DNA of 64,000 nucleotides, from NCBI RefSeq assembly GCF_021869765.1, contig NZ_CP084580.1:3968001-4032000 (forward strand), in the 5' to 3' direction. The notes under the pieces were generated by a model. That model ran no database searches. It had not been told where the DNA came from and worked only from the letters and a program-made list of their open reading frames with translations. Every line of letters begins with the position of its first letter. Position 1 is the stretch's first letter. Positions 1 to 8,910 of this stretch are shown here, in pieces. The DNA is from Chryseobacterium sp. MEBOG06. GTDB taxonomy: Bacteria; Bacteroidota; Bacteroidia; Flavobacteriales; Weeksellaceae. The translations under genes and the position numbers were made by a program.

Positions 1-37
1 GAATAAAGCTCCCCATTTCATTCTACAATAAAAAAAT

Positions 38-71
38 AAAACAGACTGTTTCTAATGAAACAGTCTGTTTT
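38..71. terminator. Bidirectional rho-independent terminator after mdh
   Basis: A perfect 15-bp inverted repeat (38-52 with 57-71) has a 4-nt TAAT loop. A-rich sequence on one side and T-rich on the other let it act in both directions. It lies 33 nt past the mdh stop codon on the minus strand and probably also serves a plus-strand gene outside the window. Confidence 0.85.
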
Positions 72-103
72 TATATTTAACCTCAGCGTAAGCCGATTGG
101 TAA

Positions 104-1030
104 TTAGAACTTAAGATCTCCGTTCACTTCTCTTACTGCGTTAGCAGCTTCAGCAAATTTCAACTGCTCTTCAGCTGTAAGCGTTACGTTTACGATTTTT
201 TCTACCCCGTTTGCTCCGATGATAGCAGGAACACCAAGACAGATATCGTTTTGACCGTACTCACCTTCAAGCATTAAAGAACAAGGGATCATTTTCTTCT
301 GGTCACATGCAATAGCCTGAACCATTACAGAAACAGCTGCACCTGGTGCATACCAGGCAGAAGTTCCTAATAACTTAGTAAGAGTAGCCCCTCCTACTTT
401 AGTCTCTTCAATGACATATTTTTGCTGCTCTTCATCTAAGAACTCAGTTACAGGAACACCATTTCTTGTCGCTTTGCTCAATAATGGAAGCATTCCCGTG
501 TCACTGTGAGCGGCAATTACCATTCCGTCAACATCAGATATTGGAGATTCTAATGCCTCAGCCAATCTGTATTTGAATCTTGCAGAGTCTAATGCACCAC
601 CCATTCCGATGATCTTGTGCTTAGGAAGACCCGAAGTTTTATGAACAAGATAAGCCATAGTATCCATTGGATTAGACACTACAATGATGATTACTTCCGG
701 AGAATGTTTTACCAGGTTTTCAGTAACTTCTTTTACAATACCAGCATTGATTCCGATCAGTTCTTCTCTTGTCATTCCAGGTTTTCTTGGGATCCCTGAA
801 GTAATTACTGCTACATGAGAACCTGCCGTTTTACTGTAATCTCCTGTTGTTCCGGTAATTTTTGTATCAAATCCGTTAAGAGACGCTGTCTGCATCAAAT
901 CCATTGCTTTACCTTCAGCAAATCCTTCTTTAATGTCTACCAAAACTACTTCTGAACAGAAGTTCTTCATTGCGATGTATTCTGCACAGCTTGCTCCTAC
1001 AGCGCCTGCACCTACTACAGTTACTTTCAT
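104..1030 (-). CDS. mdh: Malate dehydrogenase (LDH-like type)
   Basis: A 308-residue NAD-dependent malate dehydrogenase that interconverts malate and oxaloacetate in the TCA cycle, in the cytosol. Seen: an N-terminal Rossmann loop GAGAVGASC at about residues 7-15, the substrate-binding region VSNPMDT, and the catalytic His175 in AAHSDTG. Length matches the LDH-like MDH branch common in Bacteroidota rather than the mitochondrial type. It starts at an ATG and is transcribed alone: a promoter-like pair lies just upstream (1086-1116) and a strong terminator follows. The sdhCAB operon 4.6 kb away acts in the same cycle but is on the other strand. Confidence 0.95.
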   Translation of the reverse strand: MKVTVVGAGAVGASCAEYIAMKNFCSEVVLVDIKEGFAEGKAMDLMQTASLNGFDTKITGTTGDYSKTAGSHVAVITSGIPRKPGMTREELIGINAGIVKEVTENLVKHSPEVIIIVVSNPMDTMAYLVHKTSGLPKHKIIGMGGALDSARFKYRLAEALESPISDVDGMVIAAHSDTGMLPLLSKATRNGVPVTEFLDEEQQKYVIEETKVGGATLTKLLGTSAWYAPGAAVSVMVQAIACDQKKMIPCSLMLEGEYGQNDICLGVPAIIGANGVEKIVNVTLTAEEQLKFAEAANAVREVNGDLKF

Positions 1031-1085
1031 ATTGTTACTTTTTTTAAATTATTTTTTGTTAGTTAAGTTTAAATTTGAAACTCCC

Positions 1086-1116
1086 CAAATTTAACAATTC
1101 CTGAAAAAATGCGCAA
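1086..1116 (-). promoter_or_regulatory. Bacteroidota-type promoter of mdh
   Basis: On the minus strand, TAAATTTG (1093-1086) matches the -7 consensus TAnnTTTG. A TTG (1116-1114) lies 20 nt further upstream, the expected place of the -33 element. Predicted start is near 1079, giving a leader of about 49 nt. A 13-bp hairpin (1096-1129) overlaps the spacer and -33 element. Confidence 0.55.
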
Positions 1117-1129
1117 TTTTTCAGGAATT
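1096..1129. promoter_or_regulatory. 13-bp hairpin between bphO and mdh
   Basis: Perfect inverted repeat with arms AATTCCTGAAAAA (1096-1108) and its complement (1117-1129) around an 8-nt loop. It lies 20 nt past the bphO stop codon, so it could end that transcript, but no U-run follows on the minus strand. It also covers the upstream half of the mdh promoter, so an operator role is possible. Confidence 0.45.
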
Positions 1130-1148
1130 TAATTAGAATTAAAATAAA

Positions 1149-1709
1149 TTAGTTGACGTTCAGTAAAAACGTATATAGTTTTTTTGCTCCGGAAAGCACT
1201 TCATTGTAGTTTTCTTCAGCCACTTCAGTATCCAGAACCTCTTTAAAGTTTTTCCACATAGGGCCTGTATTTTCCTGATAACAGCCAAAAAAGTTGAAAG
1301 TCACCTCATCAAAACCTTCCGTTTTGGAAAGCTGCTTGGCAATTACATTCCCTCCCAGTGTAGACCCTTCAATCACATACAGGGCTCCCAAAGCCTCATG
1401 CTCATTGTCAAACTGAAGGTCATGAGAAGCGGGCTGATTTTCCAGCGAAAGACTTTTCAGATCTTTTTCAATCAGAGAAAGTTTCTTTCTTTCATCAAGC
1501 TGAAGTTTCTCCGCATATTTATCAGAAAGGCTGCCGAATATTTTATCTTCACTGTGAAGAAGCATCAGATAATTGGTATGGATGATCTTTTTATAGTCTT
1601 CTAAAGTAAATGTTTTGTTAAAAATCTTTTCAGAATTAAAAAGTTTTTCTGCTGCATCGTGATAGTCTGCCGTATTTTGTTTAAGATATTCTGATACCAT
1701 AAATAACAT
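1149..1709 (-). CDS. bphO: Biliverdin-producing heme oxygenase of a phytochrome operon
   Basis: A 186-residue all-helical heme oxygenase that opens heme to biliverdin IX-alpha, CO and iron. Biliverdin is the chromophore of the bacteriophytochrome encoded 12 nt upstream. Seen: the proximal heme ligand candidate His17 in TADYHDAAEKL and the distal-helix motif GSTLGGNVIA near residue 120. Start: ATG at 1709; a second in-frame ATG at 1700 is equally possible and would remove only three residues. The close spacing to bphP indicates one transcript and supports chromophore supply rather than iron scavenging as the main role. Confidence 0.88.
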   Translation of the reverse strand: MLFMVSEYLKQNTADYHDAAEKLFNSEKIFNKTFTLEDYKKIIHTNYLMLLHSEDKIFGSLSDKYAEKLQLDERKKLSLIEKDLKSLSLENQPASHDLQFDNEHEALGALYVIEGSTLGGNVIAKQLSKTEGFDEVTFNFFGCYQENTGPMWKNFKEVLDTEVAEENYNEVLSGAKKLYTFLLNVN

Positions 1710-1721
1710 TTTAAAAGTTTC

Positions 1722-3920
1722 TCAAATGTAAGGTTTTTTGAACGTTAAAATGAAAGAAGTTCCCTCTTTATTGCTCTCATAATCTACACTCCCCCCTATT
1801 CTCGTCATGATACGGTGCACAATAGACAGACCTACTCCATTTCCTTTGAATTTCTTTGCATTATCCATTCTGTTGAAGATCTTAAACATCTTATCTCTCT
1901 CTTCCTCAGGAATACCAATTCCATTGTCAGAAATCCGGTAAATAATAGACTGTCCCTCTTCAGTTCCTTCAATTTCTACTTTTGGAAATTCTTTATGAGA
2001 TGAATATTTTACAGCATTGTTGATGATATTTAAAAACACCTGATGAAGCATAGTCTTATCCGCCAAAACATCCGGACATTCTTTAATAATAACTTCACTT
2101 GCAGGACTTCCATAGGTCATTTTTGCATTATCAGAGATTTTCTTAATCGTTTGAACCGTTTTCAGGCTTTCAAGCTGTACTTCACTGTGCTTGGCTCTGC
2201 TGAGCTGCAGTACATCATGCATCATTTCAGCCATATTATCGATCTCTTCAATAATAGTGTTGATCTTATTTTTACTTTTTTCAGAATCGCCTGCAAGATT
2301 TCCCAACAGCATCTGTGCATTAAGTTTCATCACTGTAAGAGGTGTTCCAAGATCATGAGATATTGTATAAGAAAAACTGTCAAGCTCTTCATTTACTTTT
2401 TTAAGCTCATCATTAAGGCTTTTGATGGCATTATAGTTTTTATGGGAAGTTTCTAAAATTAAATCTCTTACAGCCTGCACTGCTGAAATATTCCGGGAAT
2501 TCCATCTCTTAGAATACCCTTTAATATTTTCTGTGAAAATTCGGAAAGAGGTTCTGGGTGATATCATCTTTCTTTCTTCCCCGTTTTGTGAGAATACTCC
2601 TACCTTCTTTTCCGGATTTCCGGCCCAGTTAATATGCTCATCAAACTCTTTACGGAACCAGATCAGCATTTCATTTTTATCCCTTTCAACAAAATAAATA
2701 ATGATTCCGGCAGCATTTTCAGACAGATCAAGCTCTTCTCTATGATTTTTAAGGAAGCTTCGGCTTACATATATACGGTCTTTGGTATTCTCTAGTGCCC
2801 ATTGTACGATCTTTGCAATACTCTCAAGCCCTGGTGTATTTCCAGTGATCGTTATACTATCATCAGAAATGATAGCCAGACCATCGGCTTCCGGTAAGTT
2901 TTTGATCTCTGTTTTACTCTCTCTGAGAGAATCAAACAAATGATTATGCTTTAAAAACTCCGCCTTTAACTGTGAGACTTTATCATTCAGCTCTAAACGG
3001 TAATTCAGTTCACTTTTGGATTTAAATGACGAATACGCGTTCGCTGCCAAAGTGGTAAAAATCCCAGCCTGTACCCTATCTTCAAGATCAATATGCTTCG
3101 GCTCTATATTCTGGCAGGTTACCAGTCCCCAAAGATGGTCATCAATAATAATAGACACACTAAAGCTGGAAGCCACTCCCGAATTTTTAAGATACTGCCC
3201 GTGAACAGGAGACATTGCTCTTGAAGCTGAAAAAGTAAGATCTATATTTTCGTTGACTTTACTTAAAATCGGAACGGTATCAGCATATACGTTACTGAAG
3301 ATTCTTTTTCTCTTTTTAAGATAAAGATCTCTTGCCTGCTTCGGAATGTCAGATTCGGGGTAATGAAGGCCAAGAAAGCTTTCCATCTCTTCATGTTTCT
3401 TTTCAGCAATCACTTTTCCGGAGCCATCCATCATGAATTTATAGACCATCATACGGTCGTAGTTCACTACTTTCGCAAGGGTTTCCAAGAGATGATTCCA
3501 AAGTTCCTTTTCATTATCAATGATGTAAAAATTATCGTACTTATTAGAAATCCGTTTGTCAGGATTAAGAAGAACCTCTTCAAATTCCAGAAAAATAGAA
3601 TTTCCTCCCTTAAAAACAGAGAAATGATATTCTTTACCACTGATAAAAATTTTGTCAAAATAAGTTTCATTTCTACGTCTGGTAAACTTATCCAGTGAAG
3701 AATAGATCTCTGAATCAATAATGCCCTGAAAACTTTCGGGAAAGTCAGTAATTTTCCTGTCGAAAAGCTCATACAAGTTCCCGATATTAAATATATCCGA
3801 AATATTCCTGCTTAAAAAAGTAATGGCACGGGATTCCGCATCAATGCCAATCAAATAACCAAAACTTTGTATAGAACCCGGAATATGGATAGGTTCTTCA
3901 TGGCATTCTATAAAATTCAT
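1722..3920 (-). CDS. bphP: Bacteriophytochrome sensor histidine kinase
   Basis: A red/far-red photoreceptor kinase of 732 residues. Seen in order: PAS with biliverdin-binding Cys6 in ECHEEPIHIPGSIQ, GAF with YPESDIP (about 187-197), PHY with tongue motif PRTSF (455-459), a DHp helix with phospho-acceptor His522 in SHDLGTPL, and a HATPase with N box NIINNAVKYS and G boxes DNGIGIP and GNGVGLS. No receiver domain is attached and no response regulator is nearby. I place the start at ATG 3920: the reading frame opens at a TTG (3944), but a -7 box overlaps that codon. First gene of the bphP-bphO unit. Confidence 0.92.
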   Translation of the reverse strand: MNFIECHEEPIHIPGSIQSFGYLIGIDAESRAITFLSRNISDIFNIGNLYELFDRKITDFPESFQGIIDSEIYSSLDKFTRRRNETYFDKIFISGKEYHFSVFKGGNSIFLEFEEVLLNPDKRISNKYDNFYIIDNEKELWNHLLETLAKVVNYDRMMVYKFMMDGSGKVIAEKKHEEMESFLGLHYPESDIPKQARDLYLKKRKRIFSNVYADTVPILSKVNENIDLTFSASRAMSPVHGQYLKNSGVASSFSVSIIIDDHLWGLVTCQNIEPKHIDLEDRVQAGIFTTLAANAYSSFKSKSELNYRLELNDKVSQLKAEFLKHNHLFDSLRESKTEIKNLPEADGLAIISDDSITITGNTPGLESIAKIVQWALENTKDRIYVSRSFLKNHREELDLSENAAGIIIYFVERDKNEMLIWFRKEFDEHINWAGNPEKKVGVFSQNGEERKMISPRTSFRIFTENIKGYSKRWNSRNISAVQAVRDLILETSHKNYNAIKSLNDELKKVNEELDSFSYTISHDLGTPLTVMKLNAQMLLGNLAGDSEKSKNKINTIIEEIDNMAEMMHDVLQLSRAKHSEVQLESLKTVQTIKKISDNAKMTYGSPASEVIIKECPDVLADKTMLHQVFLNIINNAVKYSSHKEFPKVEIEGTEEGQSIIYRISDNGIGIPEEERDKMFKIFNRMDNAKKFKGNGVGLSIVHRIMTRIGGSVDYESNKEGTSFILTFKKPYI

Positions 3921-3941
3921 ATATCTCTTCAGTCTATCAAT

Positions 3942-3949
3942 CAAATATA
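3942..3949 (-). promoter_or_regulatory. Candidate -7 box for bphP-bphO
   Basis: TATATTTG on the minus strand matches TAnnTTTG exactly. It predicts initiation around 3935, about 15 nt before the ATG at 3920, which argues against the upstream TTG as start. I see no clear -33 TTG. Confidence 0.4.
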
Positions 3950-4300
3950 GCGTTTTTTTAAATAATTTTCTATTTTGTAACGCTTAAATTTAAAGTGTGA
4001 CCTTCGGCACTGCAAAGGAAGTTTCTATACATCGGAAAGAGAAAAAAAAGTATTAAAATATTCTTCATTTTTAACTCTTTTTAGTATGGCATTTATAAAA
4101 TATACAAAAATTTCTACAGCTATCAATTTTTTTCCTTTTAACCATGATTCATAACATAAATTACGCATTATTAACCTTAATAATTATGTTATTCAAACAA
4201 ATTTTTCTAAATTTATATCACCAAATAATGAATCTAACATGAATCTATTGAATTATTCATAATAATTACAATAAAAAATTTAAATCCAAACAATAGTATT
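3950..4300. other. AT-rich divergent intergenic region
   Basis: About 350 nt between the divergent bphP and amide-hydrolase genes, very AT-rich with homopolymer A/T runs. Apart from the bphP -7 box at its edge I see no terminator, RNA gene or credible small ORF. It presumably carries the promoter of the 4301 gene, but I could not pick a convincing TAnnTTTG box. Confidence 0.5.
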
Positions 4301-5350
4301 ATGAAAAAGTTCCCATTAATTTTATTTTCTCTGGTCCTCTCTATAGGATTATGGAATCCATCAGAAGCCTGTACAAGGGTTGTTTACAAAGGTCCCCAAA
4401 ATACTGTTCTTACAGCCCGCTCCATGGACTGGCGTGATGAAATCCCGGCCAACCTCTGGGTCTTTCCCAAAGGAATTGACCGCAACGGACAAACCGGTCC
4501 AAAATCTGTAAAATGGACCTCTAAGTACGGAAGCATCATCAGTTCTTCATGGGATATTGCCTCTGCAGACGGAATGAATGAAAAAGGACTGGTTGCCAAC
4601 CTTCTCTGGTTAGGAGAATCCCAGTATCCGAAATTCGATGGAAAAGGAAGTAAAAAGGGACTTGCTATTTCATTGTGGGCGCAGTATTATCTTGACAATT
4701 TTGCTACCGTAAAAGAAGCCGTAGAATTTTCAAGCAAAGAACCATTCGTTATTGTAAGTGATTATATTCCGGGAACAGAAAGATTTACCACCATTCACCT
4801 TTCTATTTCAGATGCTTCAGGTGATAATGCCGTATTCGAATACATCAACGGAAAACTGGTCATTCATCATGATCCGTCTTACACCGTAATGACCAACTCT
4901 CCGATTTTTCAAGAACAGCTTGCCCTTAACAATTACTGGAAAGGAATACCTGGTACAGTAATGCTCCCCGGAACCAACCGTGCAGCAGACCGTTTTGTAA
5001 GAGCTTCTTACTATATCAATGCTATTCCGCAGACCGCAGATATCCGTACAGCCGTTGCCAGTGTTTTTGGTGTCATCAGAAACTGTTCTGTACCTTACGG
5101 GATTACCTCAGCTACAGAGCCCAATATATCATCTACAAGATGGCGTTCGGTTTCAGATCAGAAAAATAGGGTCTATTATTTTGAAACTGTTTTTACTCCC
5201 AATACTTTCTGGGTAGATCTTAATGATTTTGACCTAAGTCCGAAAGGTAAAGTAATGAAACTGGATCTAAGCAATAACCATACTTACAACGGTAAATCCA
5301 ACGCAAATTTTAAAGAATCTGCACCGTTCACTTTCTTAGGATTAAACTAA
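4301..5350 (+). CDS. Secreted linear amide C-N hydrolase (choloylglycine/penicillin V acylase family)
   Basis: A 349-residue Ntn-type hydrolase of the choloylglycine hydrolase superfamily, which cleaves linear amides such as conjugated bile salts, penicillin V or N-acyl homoserine lactones. Residues 1-23 form a signal peptide ending ...PSEA. Cleavage would leave Cys24 (CTRVVYKG) as the N-terminal catalytic nucleophile. The downstream TARSMDWRDE fits the family's conserved Arg and Asp near the active site. It should act in the periplasm. Substrate cannot be told from sequence; an aquatic or soil flavobacterium fits acylase or signal-degrading roles better than bile salts. Monocistronic, with 258 nt to the next gene. 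Confidence 0.85.
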   Translation: MKKFPLILFSLVLSIGLWNPSEACTRVVYKGPQNTVLTARSMDWRDEIPANLWVFPKGIDRNGQTGPKSVKWTSKYGSIISSSWDIASADGMNEKGLVANLLWLGESQYPKFDGKGSKKGLAISLWAQYYLDNFATVKEAVEFSSKEPFVIVSDYIPGTERFTTIHLSISDASGDNAVFEYINGKLVIHHDPSYTVMTNSPIFQEQLALNNYWKGIPGTVMLPGTNRAADRFVRASYYINAIPQTADIRTAVASVFGVIRNCSVPYGITSATEPNISSTRWRSVSDQKNRVYYFETVFTPNTFWVDLNDFDLSPKGKVMKLDLSNNHTYNGKSNANFKESAPFTFLGLN

Positions 5351-5478
5351 ACATATATACTACAAAACTTATAAAATAATAAACTACATATCGTATTTCA
5401 GCATCCCATTAAACTTATCAAAAGTATTCTGTAGTTTTTGAAAACCAGACGTTCATCCGGATCACTTGAATTACATGT

Positions 5479-5530
5479 CTCCTCTTCCGGAGAGGTGGCT
5501 AGATCAAAGATCTGAAGGAGGTAGTTTTTA
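5479..5530 (+). repeat. GC-richer dyad element in intergenic DNA
   Basis: A 52-nt block stands out in AT-rich spacer. It holds a near-palindrome CCTCTTCCGGAGAGG, then AGATCAAAGATCT (a second dyad), then GAAGGAGG, which is roughly complementary to the opening CCTCTTCC. The layout looks like a short dispersed REP/MITE-type element. No second copy was found in this window, so the repeat call is an inference. Confidence 0.35.
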
Positions 5531-5608
5531 ATACAGCTTCATAAGTATTTTACAAAAACTTATGCAGCAAAACAGACTTCAAAACATTAAAAAAATAAAC
5601 AAAAAGAT

Positions 5609-6775
5609 ATGGACTTTTTTTCAATCAAAAGGAAAAGCCTGATCCTCTGTATGCTGGCCTGCGGGTTATCAGCCACTGCACAGATTCAGGATTCTCTGAA
5701 AGCCCAGCCTCCTCAACAGGAAGAAGACAATGTAAAATATCCACAACTTCAGATCAAAGGCCTTTTCCAGGCCCGCTATCTGGTTGGGATGAGTAAAGAT
5801 GTAGATGTAAACGGGCTTCACCACACCGACGGCTCCGGAACTGATAATAATTTCATGCTCAAATACATGAGGGTACAATTGCGGGCACAGATCAGTAAAC
5901 GTACAGAAGTTGTGGTGCTGGCCAACCTTGCCGATTTTAAAAATGATCCTAAAAGCAGAGTTCTCGAAAACGCTTATCTGAAGTACACCTTCAACCCCAA
6001 ATTAGCCATTACTGTAGGACAGTTCAGACCATGGTTCGGTATTGAAGAGACCTATCCTATTGATATCATCAAGTCTTTAGACTGGTCCAACCAGTATACT
6101 GAATTCGGAAAACTGGGCTGGACGAGTTTCCAGATCGGGATGTCTGCCACCGGACAGCTTCAGCTGGGAGAAATACCTTTTCAGTATGCAGTCTCTGTAG
6201 TGAATGGAAACGGGAAAAACCAGGTAAATGATAATGATAATGGAAAGCAGTATTCTACCCGTCTTGTTTTTGGATTATCTCAGAAATACAGCTTCAATGT
6301 AGGTCTTAATGGAGGTATCGGAGAGGTATTCAGTAAAAAAGTATATGCGGTAGGGGTAGATCTGAGCTCTCTCGTAAAATTTGATCCGAAATGGAGCCTT
6401 GATATGCAGCTGGAAGCCAAACAGGCAACCAATCACGTTCTTTACAACTCTATCGCTCCTGAATTAAGGCCTGAAAATCCTGACCAATACCTGGTTCGCG
6501 GTGCTTATTTTCTTCCGAATTTAAGATATGAGATCAACCACAAAAACCTCAGCGCCTTCGAACTATCCTGCCGGTACGAATATCTTGATACCAACTTCAG
6601 AATGGCTTCCAACCCAAGACAGACTATTACCCCAATGTTCGGATTGGAATTCCTGAAAAACTACGGAGCAAGAATTCAGCTGGGTGTACAGTTTGACCGC
6701 TACAAACATCAGGTTGAAAACACCTCACAATATAACAACAATCTATTCATCGTTCAGGTACAGAGTAGATTCTAA
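5609..6775 (+). CDS. Outer-membrane porin, phosphate-selective porin O/P type
   Basis: A 388-residue outer-membrane beta-barrel with a signal peptide (about 1-25, ending SATAQ) and a C-terminal aromatic residue (QVQSRF), as is usual for barrel assembly. Repeated motifs such as GLFQARYLVG, AYLKYTFNPKLAITVGQF and the alternating strands fit the porin O/P family. It is the first gene of a run with only 20, 16, 11 and 13 nt between genes (porin, DASS transporter, sdhC, sdhA, sdhB). The context suggests a channel for dicarboxylates rather than phosphate; specificity is an inference. Confidence 0.8.
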   Translation: MDFFSIKRKSLILCMLACGLSATAQIQDSLKAQPPQQEEDNVKYPQLQIKGLFQARYLVGMSKDVDVNGLHHTDGSGTDNNFMLKYMRVQLRAQISKRTEVVVLANLADFKNDPKSRVLENAYLKYTFNPKLAITVGQFRPWFGIEETYPIDIIKSLDWSNQYTEFGKLGWTSFQIGMSATGQLQLGEIPFQYAVSVVNGNGKNQVNDNDNGKQYSTRLVFGLSQKYSFNVGLNGGIGEVFSKKVYAVGVDLSSLVKFDPKWSLDMQLEAKQATNHVLYNSIAPELRPENPDQYLVRGAYFLPNLRYEINHKNLSAFELSCRYEYLDTNFRMASNPRQTITPMFGLEFLKNYGARIQLGVQFDRYKHQVENTSQYNNNLFIVQVQSRF

Positions 6776-6795
6776 CCTAATAAATAGTTACTATC

Positions 6796-8226
6796 ATGAA
6801 AGAAATTAATATTAAAAACGTAGCCATCACATTTGCTGTTGCGTTGATTATATGGTTTATACCTGTACCGGACGGTGTTACTCAGGATGCATGGCATCTT
6901 TTTGCCATTTTTGCAGCAACCATTTTAGGAATCATTCTTAAAGCCGCTCCCATGGGAACCATGTGTATGATGGCTATAGCCTTCACTGCACTGACGCAGG
7001 TAGTGGCTCCCGGAGATGCCGGAAAATCAATTACAAAAGCACTTTCCGGATTTGGAGATAAAGTAATCTGGCTGATCGGGATTTCATTCTTTATTGCCCG
7101 CGGATTTATCAAAACAGGCCTTGGAAACCGTATCGCTTTTTTATTCATCAGAGTTTTCGGTAAAAGTTCATTAGGGCTTGCCTATGGACTGGGACTTGCA
7201 GACGTTTGTCTTGCTCCGGCCATTCCAAGTAATACCGCAAGAGGAGGAGGGATTATCTACCCTATCATGAAATCTATGGCCATAAGTTTTGATTCCGTTC
7301 CTGAAAAACCGGAAACCCATAGAAAATTAGGTTCATTTTTAACATTGAACAGTTATTATATGAATCTTATCGCATCTTCTATGTTTCTGACAGGGACAGC
7401 AAGTAACCCCATGTGTCAGAAATTTGCTGCCAACCTCGGGATTGATATTACCTGGATGTCATGGGCAGCAGCAGGTTTTTTACCGGGTGCAGTAGCATTC
7501 TTTGTTGTTCCACTGGTACTTTACAAATTATATCCGCCTGAATTGAAAAAAACAGGTGATGCTCCTAAAATGGCGGCTCAGAAATTAAAAGAAATGGGGC
7601 CAATTTCAAGAAACGAATGGTTAATGTTACTGGCATTTTTTATTCTTTTAGGTCTTTGGATTTTTGGTGGTGCACTTTCTATTGATGCTACTACAACGGC
7701 TTTCATTGGGTTGACATTATTATTACTCACATCAGTATTAACCTGGGAGGATGTAAAAGGTGAAAAAGGAGCCTGGGATACGATCGTTTGGTTTGCCGTT
7801 CTGGTGATGATGGCAAGTTCATTGAATGAATTAGGCTTCATTGGCTGGTTCAGTGATCTTATCAAGGTAAAAATCGGTGGATTAAGCTGGCAGGTCGCAT
7901 TCCCTGTGATCATTGTGGTTTACTTCTTCAGTCACTATATTTTTGCAAGTGCCACAGCCCATGTAGCAGCGATGTATGCTGCGTTGCTGGGAGTAGGTGT
8001 TTCTTTGGGAATTCCACCTATGCTGTTGGCCATGATGCTAGGTTTCATGGGATCAGTGTATGGAGTGCTTACCCATTACGGACACGGTCCGGCTCCGGTA
8101 TTCTTCGGAAGTGGCTATGTAGATCTGAAATCCTGGTGGGTCAGAGGTCTTGAAATAGGAGTCGTACTCTTGATCATTTATATGGTTGTAGGAGGATTGT
8201 GGATGAAAGTCTTAGGATATTATTAA
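6796..8226 (+). CDS. DASS-family dicarboxylate transporter (2-oxoglutarate/malate translocator-like)
   Basis: A 476-residue inner-membrane carrier with about a dozen hydrophobic segments, of the divalent anion:Na+ symporter (SLC13/CitT/SODiT) family. Diagnostic stretches seen: LAPAIPSNTARGGGIIYPI near residue 140 and THYGHGPAPVFFGSGYV near the C-terminus, both typical of the SODiT/CitT branch. Substrates in that branch are malate, 2-oxoglutarate, succinate, fumarate or citrate, moved by symport or exchange. It lies 16 nt before sdhC and 20 nt after the porin, which points to succinate/fumarate/malate traffic feeding the Sdh complex. Confidence 0.88.
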   Translation: MKEINIKNVAITFAVALIIWFIPVPDGVTQDAWHLFAIFAATILGIILKAAPMGTMCMMAIAFTALTQVVAPGDAGKSITKALSGFGDKVIWLIGISFFIARGFIKTGLGNRIAFLFIRVFGKSSLGLAYGLGLADVCLAPAIPSNTARGGGIIYPIMKSMAISFDSVPEKPETHRKLGSFLTLNSYYMNLIASSMFLTGTASNPMCQKFAANLGIDITWMSWAAAGFLPGAVAFFVVPLVLYKLYPPELKKTGDAPKMAAQKLKEMGPISRNEWLMLLAFFILLGLWIFGGALSIDATTTAFIGLTLLLLTSVLTWEDVKGEKGAWDTIVWFAVLVMMASSLNELGFIGWFSDLIKVKIGGLSWQVAFPVIIVVYFFSHYIFASATAHVAAMYAALLGVGVSLGIPPMLLAMMLGFMGSVYGVLTHYGHGPAPVFFGSGYVDLKSWWVRGLEIGVVLLIIYMVVGGLWMKVLGYY

Positions 8227-8242
8227 TCATTAAATCAAACAT

Positions 8243-8899
8243 ATGTTATCAACATTGTCAAGAAAAATGCTGATGTGCCTTACAGGACTCTTTTTGGGCT
8301 TCTTCCTGTTGATTCATTTCCTTGGAAATCTTCAACTTTTTCTCCCACAGGAGCAGGCTCATCTGCAGTTCAATGCCTATTCGCATTTTTTATCGGGAAA
8401 TATTATTATCAAAATAGTTTCTTATGTTTTGTATGCCAGTATTATTTTACATGCTGCAGACGGGCTGATCATCACTTTAAAAAATAAAAAATCAGGTGGC
8501 AGCTATCAATCTGACGGACGCGGAAGAGCCAGCAACTGGGCTTCCAGAAACATGGGAATCCTCGGAACATTAATTTTAATCTTCCTTGTCATCCATTTTC
8601 AGAATTTCTGGTATATCTACAAATTCGGAAATCCGCCTTTGGATGAGAACGGAAATAAAGACCTGTACATTCTGGTAGTAAATGTTTTCAAAGAATGGTG
8701 GTACGTGATCATTTACATCATTTCGATGATCGCCCTATGCTATCACCTGATACACGGGATACACAGTGCCGTAAGAACACTGGGACTGTATCATCCGAAG
8801 TTCGTAAAGTGGTTTAAAACTATCGGAATTGCCTATTCAATCATTATCTGTGTAGGTTTTGCATTGATGCCGGTGTATGTATTTTTTACTTATCATTAA
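8243..8899 (+). CDS. sdhC: Succinate dehydrogenase/fumarate reductase cytochrome b subunit
   Basis: A 218-residue membrane anchor with five predicted TM helices and several helix His residues (for example [30 protein letters not shown]) suited to ligate two b-type hemes. One large cytochrome b and no SdhD is the class-B arrangement, usually linked to menaquinone. It passes electrons between SdhAB and the quinone pool. Start ATG 8243, 16 nt after the transporter stop; sdhA follows after 11 nt. Confidence 0.92.
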   Translation: MLSTLSRKMLMCLTGLFLGFFLLIHFLGNLQLFLPQEQAHLQFNAYSHFLSGNIIIKIVSYVLYASIILHAADGLIITLKNKKSGGSYQSDGRGRASNWASRNMGILGTLILIFLVIHFQNFWYIYKFGNPPLDENGNKDLYILVVNVFKEWWYVIIYIISMIALCYHLIHGIHSAVRTLGLYHPKFVKWFKTIGIAYSIIICVGFALMPVYVFFTYH

Positions 8900-8910
8900 A
8901 CAGAACGATC

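Noticed and set aside
2043..2456. A 137-codon plus-strand frame
   Set aside because: Antisense to the kinase domain of bphP, where SHDLGTPL and other boxes are in the minus-strand frame.
4301..5350. Calling the Ntn hydrolase a bile-salt hydrolase
   Set aside because: The family also covers penicillin V acylases and acyl-homoserine-lactone acylases. The visible residues do not decide the substrate.
5609..6775. Naming the porin oprP/oprO
   Set aside because: The fold resembles porin O/P, but linkage to a dicarboxylate carrier and sdh genes makes phosphate specificity doubtful, so no symbol is given.
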